Shown here piece after piece: positions 42,617 to 51,227 of a stretch of DNA of 64,000 bases. A program made the translations under genes and the position numbers. Position 1 is the stretch's first letter; each line of letters begins with the position of its first letter. A model generated the notes under the pieces. The model was not told the DNA's origin. It saw only the letters and a program-made list of their open reading frames with translations, and searched no databases. The DNA comes from Subtercola boreus (lineage in GTDB: Bacteria > Actinomycetota > Actinomycetes > Actinomycetales > Microbacteriaceae): contig NZ_VFOO01000001.1 of assembly GCF_006716115.1 (NCBI RefSeq), positions 1-64,000 of the forward strand, read 5' to 3'.

Positions 42617-42747
42617 TTCTGACCGGCCTTCGGGAAGGTGACGCCGGCGAAGCCGAGAACCGAAACAGCGAAGATCGGAGCCGGACTTTCGGTCGGCTGC
42701 GCCGACGGTTCACCGGGACGGATGAGACGTGCACTTCGTTGTGCCAT
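42613..42747 (-). CDS. 44-aa small protein at the head of the catabolic operon
   Basis: A short frame with a good ribosome site (AGAGGA, 7 nt before ATG 42747) whose stop overlaps the next start (ATGA). The peptide MAQRSARLIRPGEPSAQPTE SPAPIFAVSVLGFAGVTFPK has a basic beginning, a Pro/Ser/Thr-rich middle and a hydrophobic end. I know no family. The TetR operator lies 66 nt upstream. It may be a true small protein, for example a stabilising subunit or a peptide substrate for modification, or a leader that couples translation. Confidence 0.55.
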   Translation of the reverse strand: MAQRSARLIRPGEPSAQPTESPAPIFAVSVLGFAGVTFPKAGQK

Positions 42748-42812
42748 TTTGTATTCCTCTTTATTCAGAGAGATCGGGATCGTGAGGCCCAGCGTACGAC
42801 CGCTGGGCCCAT

Positions 42813-42832
42813 TTCTCAACAGTTGTTGAGAA
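42813..42832. promoter_or_regulatory. TetR operator, perfect 20-bp inverted repeat
   Basis: TTCTCAACA-GT-TGTTGAGAA is perfectly symmetrical and lies between the divergent 44-aa peptide gene (start 42747) and the TetR gene (start 42855). Its place and form fit a TetR dimer site controlling both sides. Confidence 0.75.
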
Positions 42833-42854
42833 GTTTCTTATCTAGACTTCGGAT

Positions 42855-43484
42855 ATGTCGATTGATCAGGCTCGTTCTGCCAGAGGTCTCGGTACGGGGC
42901 CTCGATTGGGTTCGCGTGCATCCCGCGAAGCCATCCTCCTCGCGGCTCGTGCCCGCTTTGCGAAAGACGGCTTTTCAGGTTCGACGATCAGGGGTATCGC
43001 AGGTGACGCGGGGGTCGATGCCTCCCTGGTGATGCAGTACTTCGGCTCGAAGAACGAACTTTTCGCCGCCGTCATCGCGTCCGGACCCAACACCATGTCT
43101 CGGATTGCCGAAGCGTTCGATGGTCCCCAGGGCGCTCTGGGTGAGCGGGTCACACGTGCCTTCCTCGAGGTGTGGGACGGGGATCCAGAAGAGTCCGAGC
43201 CGCTGCAGGCCCTCCTCCGCGCGTCTATCGGAAGCGAACAGGCGACCATTCAGCTCCGGGACCTCATTCAGGGGAGAGTGCTCGTCGACCTCGGCCCGCG
43301 GCTGCAGCACGACGCCGATATGAAAACCCGGATCGAGATCGCATCCTCGATGCTCGTCGGCGTCGTCGTGGGGCGACGGTTGGTAGGTTTGGACGCACTC
43401 GTCGGGCAGGACCGGGACTCGCTGGTGGGCTACATCGCCCCCGCAATCCAGGCCATTCTCACGGCTGAATCCCACAGCGCCTAG
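42855..43484 (+). CDS. TetR-family regulator 1 of the catabolic island
   Basis: A 209-aa protein. The helix-turn-helix is RASREAILLAARARFAKDGF with STIRGIAGDAGVDASLVMQY and FGSKNELFAAVI. The C-terminal domain (FDGPQGALGERVTRAFLEVW, ASSMLVGVVVGRRLVGL) is closely similar in layout to the TetR at 58668, so they are paralogues. It diverges from the operon with the 44-aa peptide, over a perfect palindrome. It is expected to repress catabolic genes until an inducer binds. Confidence 0.9.
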   Translation: MSIDQARSARGLGTGPRLGSRASREAILLAARARFAKDGFSGSTIRGIAGDAGVDASLVMQYFGSKNELFAAVIASGPNTMSRIAEAFDGPQGALGERVTRAFLEVWDGDPEESEPLQALLRASIGSEQATIQLRDLIQGRVLVDLGPRLQHDADMKTRIEIASSMLVGVVVGRRLVGLDALVGQDRDSLVGYIAPAIQAILTAESHSA

Positions 43485-43515
43485 CTCTCGGCCCGCCAGG
43501 TCGTCGAGCGTCCGG

Positions 43516-45255
43516 CTAGCGCGTCTGCACCGGCAGCTGGAGGTAGGAGGCGTGCTCGCCTCCGGTGTGGATGACGTGCTGCCCACTGTTTGCAGGCACG
43601 TACTCCTGGATTCCCGGCATCATCGTGCCGAGCAGGTTGCGGGCGCTGATCACGAACCGAAGTTGCTCTCCCGGGTAGAAGACGAGCCCGAGGGGGAGGA
43701 GGTCGATCTCGACGTCGACGATCTGGCCCGGCGCGAGCTTCTCGACGACGTCGAACGAGTGCGCCGGAACCTCTTCGGTACTGAGCGCACTGTCGAGGTT
43801 GCGCGCTGAAACGCGCAGCCGCCCATCCGAACCCTTGTATTTCAGAATGGTCGCGCCGTAGTCGGTCAGGTCGTGGATGACGGCACTCTGGTTGGGCGTC
43901 GTGAATGCTTCGAGCGGGGTACCGTGGGCATCCAGTTTCTGAATGAGCACAAACAGATCCATGTCGTCTGCGTCGCGGGCCTCGACGAAGAGGTGCGCCT
44001 TCGGGTAGCCCACCAGCACGGTCTCCACATCGAAGCGGATGAGGAATGAGACAGCATTGGGGTTCGAGGCGGCGGCGTATACGGTGGGCGCGTCGTCAGT
44101 GGGCGTGGCCGTGCCCAGGGTGCGGGTGCGACCGTTCAGGTAGTACTTCGTCGAAGCCACGTCAGAAGGAGGGAACTGGTCGGCGGCGATGGCCACCCGG
44201 TCGCTGCCTTCCAGGTCGAGCAGTGAATAGCGCACTCGGGGAGTCTCCTCCCAGTCGTTCTGCTCGTCTTTGAGGTAGCGGTCGAAGAAGTGCAGCAGCT
44301 CCGCCTGGTTGTCTTCGTCGTAGTAGTCGGGCCATTCCTGGCTGTTGTGCACGCGCAGCCACTTCTGTTCTGACGCCATGCGCCGCCAGGCGCGGAAGGT
44401 GCCGGCCGTGTGCAGGGTGTTCGAGTAGCTCGCCACGACGTAGGCGGGCGCGGTGATGCGTTCGAAGTCGGGAATCTTGTTGGCCCAGAGGTCGTTGATG
44501 AGCGGATACTGTTCGACTTCCGCCACGATATTCTCCTTGCGATTCTTGCCGAAGAAGCTGCCGTTCTGCAGCTGTTGGCCGAACCCGATGTCGGGCATTC
44601 CGCCGCGCATGACGAGGTCTCTGTAGACGTCGCTGACCCCTTCCCACGGATTGATGGCAGCGAGGTGCGGGGGCTGCTCGGCGGCCGTGAACCACTGCGT
44701 GGCAGCGAGGTAGGAGGTGCCGCTCATCCCGACCTTGCCGCTGCACCACTCCTGCTCGGCGAGCCATTCGATGATGTCGTGACCATCGCGGCCGTCCTGT
44801 CGATCCCAGAGCACCGAGTCCCCATCGGAGTCGACCACGCCGCGGATGTCGGGGTTGCAGATGGCGTAGCCCTGTTCCACCCAGAAGGCGGGATCGGGAC
44901 CTTCGAATTTCTCGAGCCCGGAGACGATTCCGTTCGAGAGCCCGACAAGGCCGAACACCCCCATCACGCTGACGGACGTGCCCTGGGCTTTGCCGTAGGG
45001 GCTGTAGGCCACGATGACGGGCACCTTCTCGGTTCCAACGGGCCGGAAGATGTCCGCGTGGACCGTCACTCCGTCGCGAAGAGTGATGGCGACATCCTTC
45101 TCGAAGACGATGTCGACGGGGATCGGCTTGAATGGCGGGGCGACCTGGAAGCCGGCTTCGAGGGTGCGGGTGCCGGGATCGAACGCCGTCAGGATTCCGG
45201 TGCGGGGTGCCGGCAGCGGGCTCGACGGCAGGTAGATCTTCATGTCTTCGCTCAT
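43516..45255 (-). CDS. CocE/NonD-type serine hydrolase 2
   Basis: A 579-aa hydrolase of the CocE/S15 family: GVTVHADIFRPVG, IVAYSPYGKAQG, the nucleophile elbow GMSGTSYLAATQW (Ser about 180), INPWEGVSDVYRDLVMRGGM and a jelly-roll C-terminus. It lacks the N-terminal surface-like domain of its neighbours. The ATG at 45255 overlaps the monooxygenase stop. It is the last gene of a minus operon (reductase, broken CocE, monooxygenase, this gene). It probably hydrolyses an ester or acyl-amide bond of the pathway substrate. Confidence 0.88.
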   Translation of the reverse strand: MSEDMKIYLPSSPLPAPRTGILTAFDPGTRTLEAGFQVAPPFKPIPVDIVFEKDVAITLRDGVTVHADIFRPVGTEKVPVIVAYSPYGKAQGTSVSVMGVFGLVGLSNGIVSGLEKFEGPDPAFWVEQGYAICNPDIRGVVDSDGDSVLWDRQDGRDGHDIIEWLAEQEWCSGKVGMSGTSYLAATQWFTAAEQPPHLAAINPWEGVSDVYRDLVMRGGMPDIGFGQQLQNGSFFGKNRKENIVAEVEQYPLINDLWANKIPDFERITAPAYVVASYSNTLHTAGTFRAWRRMASEQKWLRVHNSQEWPDYYDEDNQAELLHFFDRYLKDEQNDWEETPRVRYSLLDLEGSDRVAIAADQFPPSDVASTKYYLNGRTRTLGTATPTDDAPTVYAAASNPNAVSFLIRFDVETVLVGYPKAHLFVEARDADDMDLFVLIQKLDAHGTPLEAFTTPNQSAVIHDLTDYGATILKYKGSDGRLRVSARNLDSALSTEEVPAHSFDVVEKLAPGQIVDVEIDLLPLGLVFYPGEQLRFVISARNLLGTMMPGIQEYVPANSGQHVIHTGGEHASYLQLPVQTR

Positions 45256-46541
45256 CGTGAGCTCCTTCGTTCTGTTGGCCGAGTGGCCGGGGCGGGGGTG
45301 AAGCGGTCGAGCGTCGTGATTCCGGCGAACTGGTGTGGCTGGATGCCCGCCATCAGTCGTCCGTAGTTCTCTGAGAGCGCTTCGAGGTTCAGCGCCCCGT
45401 GCAGGGTGATGACGCGGGCATCGCGCCACGATCGCTGGATGGGCTCGAAGTCCATGATCGCGGTCGCTCCTGAGTTGCGCTGCAGGAGCTCGATTGCTTC
45501 GGCGCACCACTTTGCGGCATAAGCGGTCTCCATCAGCACCCGGGCGCTGAACAGCTGCAGGTACTCGGCGTCGGCCGGCGTTCCCGCCGCCGCCAGCTCG
45601 CCGAGCCGGTCGGTCTCGTCGGCGTTGGCGCGCATCATCAGGACTGCGGACTGGATCTTGGAGTGCACTTCGGCGAGCATGAGATGGGTGAGCGGCGCCT
45701 CGAGCTGGTTCTTGTACGAGGTGCCCCGGATGCTGCGGCCCGCCGATCGCTCGAGGAACCGTTCGAGCGCCCCCTGTGCGATGCCGATCGACATGCCCGC
45801 CATCAGGCTGAACGACCAGCCCAGAGCGGGTGCCTTCCAGAGCGAGCCAGCCAGTCCACTCTCGATGGCACCGGAGGTGATCCGGCGGAAGTCGACCCCG
45901 CGGTACTCGGGCACGAACAGCTCATCGCTCTGCAGTTTCACGGAGATGCTGCCGGTGCCGCGCATGCCCGCGACGTGCCAGTCATCGAGGAAGACCAGTT
46001 CGTCCCGGGGCACCTGGGCGGCGACGAGGTAGGTGCCGTCCGGGTCTTCGGCGATGCATCCCAGGTTCGTGAAGGGGGCCCACAACGAAGCGGTCGCGAA
46101 GGTCCAGGGGCCGCCGGAGATGATCCAACCGCCGTCGACTCGCTGTGCGCGGCCCCGACTCGCGGGGAAGTGGCTCGAACCCGCAACCCGTGGCCCTGCC
46201 CATTCCGACCCGTAGACCTCCTCGAGAACACGCGGACCTGAGCCGGCGGGGATCCAGTCGGTGGAAGCCCCCGCCCAGACGACCCAGCCGACCGAGCCGT
46301 CCCACTTCGATGCTTCGATGATCACGTCGAGCTGCTGCCTCACCGACAGTTCTGCGCCTCCGAACTCGACAGGGCTCGCGATGTCGAAGGCGCCGGTGGC
46401 CGCAAGATCGGCGATGGTCTCGTCGGAGAGCCGCCCGGCGCGCTCGGCTTCGAGTGCCCGCTCCCGCAGGGTCGGGCCCAGCGCGCCGAGCTTTCCGAGG
46501 ATGTCGGTCAAGCGTTCGGTCTTGTCGAGTGTGGCGACCAT
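45252..46541 (-). CDS. acyl-CoA-dehydrogenase-fold flavin monooxygenase 2
   Basis: A 429-aa homologue of the gene at 40851: ETIADLAATGAFDIASPVEF, GSVGWVVWAGASTDWIPAGS, VDGGWIISGGPWTFATASLW and HVAGMRGTGSISVKLQSDEL. The last is typical of class D flavin monooxygenases, where the substrate pocket replaces the dehydrogenase active site. The ATG at 46541 lies 2 nt after the stop of the preceding gene. It would need reduced flavin from a reductase, and the only one in the region is at 55482. Confidence 0.82.
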   Translation of the reverse strand: MVATLDKTERLTDILGKLGALGPTLRERALEAERAGRLSDETIADLAATGAFDIASPVEFGGAELSVRQQLDVIIEASKWDGSVGWVVWAGASTDWIPAGSGPRVLEEVYGSEWAGPRVAGSSHFPASRGRAQRVDGGWIISGGPWTFATASLWAPFTNLGCIAEDPDGTYLVAAQVPRDELVFLDDWHVAGMRGTGSISVKLQSDELFVPEYRGVDFRRITSGAIESGLAGSLWKAPALGWSFSLMAGMSIGIAQGALERFLERSAGRSIRGTSYKNQLEAPLTHLMLAEVHSKIQSAVLMMRANADETDRLGELAAAGTPADAEYLQLFSARVLMETAYAAKWCAEAIELLQRNSGATAIMDFEPIQRSWRDARVITLHGALNLEALSENYGRLMAGIQPHQFAGITTLDRFTPAPATRPTERRSSR

Positions 46542-46543
46542 GG

Positions 46544-48875
46544 TCAGTTCTCCTTGTCTGCTGGCACGATGGGCAGCTGGATGTAGCTCTGGTGTTCCGG
46601 CCCCGTGTAGATGGTGTTCGTCGCTCCGAGGTGGTAGCTCTCGTCGTAGGCCCGGGAGGGAATGCCCGCCGGAGAGTACGGCTGTACATCCACGCGCAGC
46701 CGGGAACCCTTCCTGATGAGGGCGGTAGAGGGGTAGAGGCCCACCTCCACGGCGACGACCTCGCCGATTTCGAGGGGCTGGTGGTCGGCCTCCGCGTGCG
46801 AGGGTGCGGGCCAGTACGGCGTCGACCGCAGGGCGTCGAGCGCACGATGCGACACCTTGAGCAGGCCGTGCCCGACCGGGTGGATGTTCGCAGGATCGAT
46901 GGGCGGAACGAGTGACTCGTACCGGATCTCGCGGCCGTTCTCGTCGATGACCCGGAGCGACACGTAGAGGTCGAGGTCGTGGGTCGTCGAAGACACCCAG
47001 AGCCCGGCCTTCATGTAGCCGGCGAGAAGCATGTCCTCGTCGACGGGTTCGCTGACGAACGAGACACCTGTCGACCAGCGTGGTGTGCCGCCCACGTAGC
47101 CTGTGGGCGCCGGGATGGGATGCCCGCGGTCGAGTTCGGCCGAATACGACGCCGATGCCTCCTGGGTCGGTGCGGCGCACTGGATGCTCAGCAGCTGCTG
47201 CCCGTTGCTGTCACCCGTCCATCCCGACGGCCTGGCGTCGAGGTACCAGCGCGGGTAGCTCGTGCGGGCGATGGGCCATTCGTTCTCTTCGAGCAGAAGG
47301 TGCCCGCCGTTGCCGGTGCGCACCTGCACCCGCACGGGCGGACTGTCCATCACGCCGGTGTCGTCGCCTTTCAGGAAGTGGTCGAAGAATCGCTCGTGGT
47401 CGTCGATGGTGGAGTGCTTGTAGCTGTGCGGGAACCAGGCGTCGACGAAATCGAATCTCTTCTGTTCGACGGCCGTCGACCGGATGAAGGTCTCACTGCT
47501 GCCGAGTTGGTGGATCACGACACCGGTCTGCGGTCCGACGATCCACACCGGTGTGGTGACCTTCGACATGTCCGGCTTCATGAAGACCGAGCCGTGTTCG
47601 CCGTACGCTTCAGGGTCGTCGAAGGGGGTGGCGAGCATCCGGCCCAACCAGTCGGTCTCGGCACGCTCGCCATGGAAGTTGTGGCCGGCCATCGCGGCCC
47701 GCCACCAGGTCCAGAAGCCCTCTCCGTAGAGGCCACCGCCGTAGAGGGCTTCGTTGTAGAGGTCCGAGTCTGTGCCGAGCGCGACCATCGCCTTCAGGTG
47801 TGGCGGCTGCAGGCTGGCAACGGTGTGCTGGGTGATGGCGAGATACGACATGCCCCAGAGGCCGACATTGCCGTTCGACCATGGCTGGGTGCCTGCCCAT
47901 TCGATGGCGTCGTAGTAGTCCTCGGCCTGTTGCCTGCTGAAGGGAGCCTGCAGTCCCGGGCTGTTTCCGACCCCGCGCGCGTCGACGCGGATACACACGT
48001 AGCCCTTCGGCACCCACACTGCCGAGTCGACGCTCTCGTGGTTCTCGTACTGCAGGCCGTCGGGGTTGCCGGTGAAGTAGCGGTCTTCCAGCTCCTCCTT
48101 GGCCTCCGCCTGTCGGCGACTGCCGATCGTGCCGTGGTCGAAGCTCTTGCCGTAGAAGCCCTGGTTCATGATCACCGGATGCTGCTGGTCATCGTCGGGC
48201 AAAAAGATGTCCGCGCAGACATACGAGCCGTCCCGCGTCGGAATGCGCACGTCCGTCAGTTTGATGATGCCCCGGATGTTGCGTCGGAGCTCATTGCGGG
48301 CCGCCGCACCGTTCTGCAGCCGACGTGGGGTGTCCGCGGTGAATACTCCGGGCGCCTCGTTGAGGGTGCTGAGGAGTGCGCGCACCGTGGGATCGGTGGC
48401 GAACGTGATCGTCTGGTCGGTGGAGAACGCGACCATCGCAGCGGTGCCGGGGACAGTGTCACCCGCTTGGGCTGCGGTGGCGTCTTCGGCGTCGGTGGCC
48501 GCCTGGTTGAAGTTCAGAACGGTCGGGCCGATCAGGTTGTGCACGGCCGGGGCGATGGTCACCCCGTTCTCATAGTCGCCATCGCGGTCGAGGGTCTGCA
48601 CGAAACGCGAGGTTCGTGACCATCGGGTCGTGCAGTCGGTCGAGCCTGCCGTCGTTGCGGTCGACGAGCTGGGCGAGGTTCACGCGCGGGGCGCCCTCGG
48701 CCGATCCCAACACGAGCCCGCCGATTGAGAAGACGACCGACTCGCCCGCGCGATACTCGAAATCGCCACGTTCGTCGGTGAGCCCCGACAGCGTCGGTGT
48801 CTCGTACGCGAGACCGACCGTCGGGCCGGCGAAGGTGCCGATCAGAACGGGGCCGTCGGGAGGTCGTGGGGTCAT
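46544..48875 (-). pseudogene. CocE-type hydrolase with surface-protein-like N-domain, split by 2-nt frameshift
   Basis: Two frames on the minus strand make one gene. The 5' part (48875 to about 48607) encodes GLAYETPTLSGLTDERGDFE and ends ...MVTNLA. The rest (about 48606 to 46544) continues RFVQTLDRDGDYENGVTIAP. The junction VTNLA-RFVQTLDRDGD matches the same signature in the intact 754-aa homologue, so the frames belong together. Inserting one CG dinucleotide in the CTCGCG stretch at 48606-48611 restores the frame. The hydrolase part keeps WGMSYLA and the jelly-roll domain. Overlaps the reductase gene by ATGA. Either a real inactivation or a sequencing error. Confidence 0.85.
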
Positions 48876-49876
48876 CGGTTCTCACTTTCATCGGGCTGCT
48901 TCGGTACGACGATGTACTTCGTGTGCGGTGAGGCGGCTTGGGCCCGCCAGGCCTGCGGGAGGTCTTCGAGTGTGACGGTCGTGATCGCCACCTCCAGTTC
49001 GGCGGCGATGATCGCGTTCCAGAGCCAGCCGAGAGCTGCCTGCTTCTCGGTCACGGGAACGTGGATGCCGGCGAAGCCGGAGATGGTGAGCTGTTTTCCG
49101 CGGAGCAGGCCGGCCGGTATCCCGGCGGTCGGGCCGGCCAGGTTGCCGACGTTCACGAGGCGCGCCCGAGGCGCAGCGACATGGAGGGCCGCCTCGAGCG
49201 GCAGCCCGTAGATGCCGTCGAAGACGACATCTACCGGACCGGATACGGCGCGGATGCGCTCCGCCAGCTGCTCCGCCTTTTCGTTCGCGCGCAGCTCGAC
49301 CACGGCGTCGGCGCCGATCGTCAGCAGTCGTTCGAGCGCCGCTCGGTCTCGCGCCACGCCGACCACTCGCCCGGCACTGAGCAGGTGGGCGATCTGCACA
49401 GCCAGTTGGCCGACAGCGCCCGTTGCGCCCAGCACGAGCACCGTCTCTCCGGCGCGGAGGCCGACAGTGTGCACGAGAGGCAGATACGCGGCGATCCCCG
49501 AGTTGCCGACTGCCGCAGCCTGCACAGGGTCGATTCCGGCGGGGAGGGTGGTGATGTTGTGATCGTCGACGAGCACGTGTGTCGCAAAGGCGCCGGGCGC
49601 CTGAGGGGAGACGTGCAGCTCGGCGTAGACGATCGACCCGACAGGGTAGGAATCGGACTCCAATACGGTGCCCACGCATTCGCTTCCCGGCACATAGGGC
49701 TCTTCGTGGCGGGCCGAGTGGAAATCTCCGGAGGCGATCAGCAGATCGAGAGGGTTGAGCGGTGCAGCCGCCACCGACAGCAGCGTCTGGCCCGGCTCAC
49801 GCGGCGGCAGGTCTATCGATCCGGTCCGCGGTTCGACGCCTGGCCGGTCGATGATCGCGGCTGGCAGATCGTGCAC
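48872..49876 (-). CDS. MDR-family oxidoreductase (quinone/alkenal reductase-like)
   Basis: A 334-aa medium-chain reductase without zinc cysteines. The N-terminal barrel contains AAPLNPLDLLIASGDFHS and VPGSECVGTV, and the Rossmann motif is ETVLVLGATGAVGQLAVQIA. I start it at GTG 49876 because GAGGGAG lies 5 nt upstream; an in-frame ATG at 49897 is also possible but has no ribosome site. It is the first gene of a minus operon. An inverted repeat (49898-49912) lies just upstream. It probably reduces a double bond or ketone of a pathway intermediate with NADPH. Confidence 0.82.
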   Translation of the reverse strand: MHDLPAAIIDRPGVEPRTGSIDLPPREPGQTLLSVAAAPLNPLDLLIASGDFHSARHEEPYVPGSECVGTVLESDSYPVGSIVYAELHVSPQAPGAFATHVLVDDHNITTLPAGIDPVQAAAVGNSGIAAYLPLVHTVGLRAGETVLVLGATGAVGQLAVQIAHLLSAGRVVGVARDRAALERLLTIGADAVVELRANEKAEQLAERIRAVSGPVDVVFDGIYGLPLEAALHVAAPRARLVNVGNLAGPTAGIPAGLLRGKQLTISGFAGIHVPVTEKQAALGWLWNAIIAAELEVAITTVTLEDLPQAWRAQAASPHTKYIVVPKQPDESENR

Positions 49877-49897
49877 GAGAGCTCCCTCGCTCAACAT

Positions 49898-49912
49898 TCG
49901 CAATGGTTGCGA
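49898..49912. promoter_or_regulatory. 15-bp inverted repeat in divergent promoter
   Basis: TCGCAA-TGG-TTGCGA is a perfect dyad between the MDR gene and the divergent DUF3500 gene (start 50039). Flanking AACAT and TGTT almost extend it. A second dyad, ATCATC-GGGT-GATGAT, lies at 49959-49974. Both could bind a regulator of this promoter. Confidence 0.5.
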
Positions 49913-49958
49913 TGTTTTCGATTATGCGCACCGGTGCCGATTCCTGTCAAGGAATTTT

Positions 49959-49974
49959 ATCATCGGGTGATGAT
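49959..49974. promoter_or_regulatory. second inverted repeat in the MDR/DUF3500 promoter
   Basis: ATCATC-GGGT-GATGAT is a perfect 6-bp dyad with a 4-bp spacer, 65 bp before the DUF3500 start in an AT-richer stretch than the surroundings. The binding protein is unknown. Confidence 0.4.
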
Positions 49975-50038
49975 TTACTTTCCTGGTGTCAAAGGTTCAT
50001 AATGGTTAGAGCCTTTTACGCCAGACGAAGGACATTCG

Positions 50039-51178
50039 ATGACGAATCCCGAACACGAAGACGCACAGACCATCCAGAAGCTGCTGGTCGGCGTCATCGG
50101 CCTGCTCGACACGTTCTCCGCCGAACAGCGAGCGGCGTCTGCGTTCGAATTCGACGACCCGCGCCGACTGGACTGGGACATCATTCCGAAGCCCGACCGT
50201 GTGGGCGTCTCGCTGCACAACCTCGATCGCCACCAGAAGGTGGTCGTACTCGACCTGATCCGGCTCGTCGTGTCGCACGAGGTCTACACGAAGGTCCTCG
50301 CGATCATGCAACTCGAGCATGTGCTCCGCAAGATCGAGGCTGACTTCCTCGGCGTCGGCGCCCCGCTCTGGCGCACCTCTGACTCGTACTTCCTGAGCAT
50401 CTTCGGCAGGCCGGGGTTCGAAGACACGTGGTCGCTGCGATTCCTCGGCCACCACGTGTGCCTCAACGTGACCATCGTCAACCAGCGCTGGATCTCCACC
50501 ACCCCCAGCGCACTGGGCCAGCAGCCGGTCATCGGAGCCGGCGTGCTCAACCCGCTCGCCGACGATGAGGGTCTGGGCTTCGCGCTCATCGAGTCGCTGG
50601 ATGACCGGCAGCGCGTGTCGGCCGTGATCCACGATGTCGCGCCAGCCGACTTCGTCTCGCGCCAGGTACCCCACATCGGGGCACTCGAATACCCTGACCA
50701 CTACGATCTCGGAATGCCGCAGTACCAGATCTCGACCGCCGACCGGAAGGCGCTGGCCCTCGTGCGCGCTGAGCCTTCCGGTATCGCCGGAGATCAGCTC
50801 GACGAGTCCCAGCGGGCCACACTCGACCGCCTGGTCGGGACGTTCCTCGCGCGTCTGCCTGTGGCGGCTGCCGCCGAATACCGCTCACAGCTCGCCGCAG
50901 ACGGGCCCACGGGCATCCACTTCGCCTGGGCCGGGGGCCTCGAGCGCGGTACTCCCCACTACTTCCGGGTGCAGACCCGGTCGCTGTTGATCGAGCTCGT
51001 CAATGCGGTCGACAGCGGCAACCACATCCACTCCGTGATCCGCGACTTCGAACACGACTTCGCGCACGATTCCCTGCAGAAGCACGACGCGCACATCGCC
51101 GAGTACGGTTCGCATCTCTCGACGCGTACGGCGTCGAGCGAAGGGGTGGAGCTCAGGGCCAACGACTGGTCGTGGTGA
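50039..51178 (+). CDS. DUF3500-family protein
   Basis: A 379-aa protein with DUF3500 features: the N-terminal FEFDDPRRLDWDIIPKPD, WSLRFLGHHVCLNVTIVN, and the C-terminal HFAWAGGLERGTPHYFRVQT with QKHDAHIAEYGSHL. No signal peptide is present. The family is widespread and uncharacterised, and several conserved His, Asp and Tyr residues (GHH, HDAH, EYG) suggest an enzyme with a metal or hydrolase-like site. GAAGGAC precedes the ATG. It diverges from the MDR operon and lies 49 nt before the GntR gene. No reaction can be assigned. Confidence 0.8.
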   Translation: MTNPEHEDAQTIQKLLVGVIGLLDTFSAEQRAASAFEFDDPRRLDWDIIPKPDRVGVSLHNLDRHQKVVVLDLIRLVVSHEVYTKVLAIMQLEHVLRKIEADFLGVGAPLWRTSDSYFLSIFGRPGFEDTWSLRFLGHHVCLNVTIVNQRWISTTPSALGQQPVIGAGVLNPLADDEGLGFALIESLDDRQRVSAVIHDVAPADFVSRQVPHIGALEYPDHYDLGMPQYQISTADRKALALVRAEPSGIAGDQLDESQRATLDRLVGTFLARLPVAAAAEYRSQLAADGPTGIHFAWAGGLERGTPHYFRVQTRSLLIELVNAVDSGNHIHSVIRDFEHDFAHDSLQKHDAHIAEYGSHLSTRTASSEGVELRANDWSW

Positions 51179-51193
51179 ACGGGTCAAATAAGG

Positions 51194-51203
51194 CAACGGT
51201 TGT
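51194..51203. promoter_or_regulatory. candidate GntR operator motif CAACGGTTGT
   Basis: CAACGGTTGT, with a second partial copy GACGGTTGTTG right after it, lies about 25-35 nt before the GntR start. The inverse, ACAACCGTTG, appears exactly at 55392-55401 in the SnoaL/flavin-reductase promoter. The shared 10-mer suggests both promoters are bound by this GntR protein. Confidence 0.45.
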
Positions 51204-51227
51204 GACGGTTGTTGCTAGAGTGAGCCC

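Noticed and set aside
42613-42747. 44-aa peptide as a mycofactocin- or other RiPP-type precursor
   Set aside because: No radical SAM, cyclodehydratase or peptide-binding protein gene is nearby, and the peptide lacks the C-terminal pattern of known precursors.
46979-48619. Long open frame on the plus strand (546 codons) opposite the broken CocE gene
   Set aside because: It is antisense to a clear homologue of two other CocE proteins in the window, and its product has no motifs and an unnatural Val/Asp/Arg/Gly-rich composition typical of antisense GC-rich frames.
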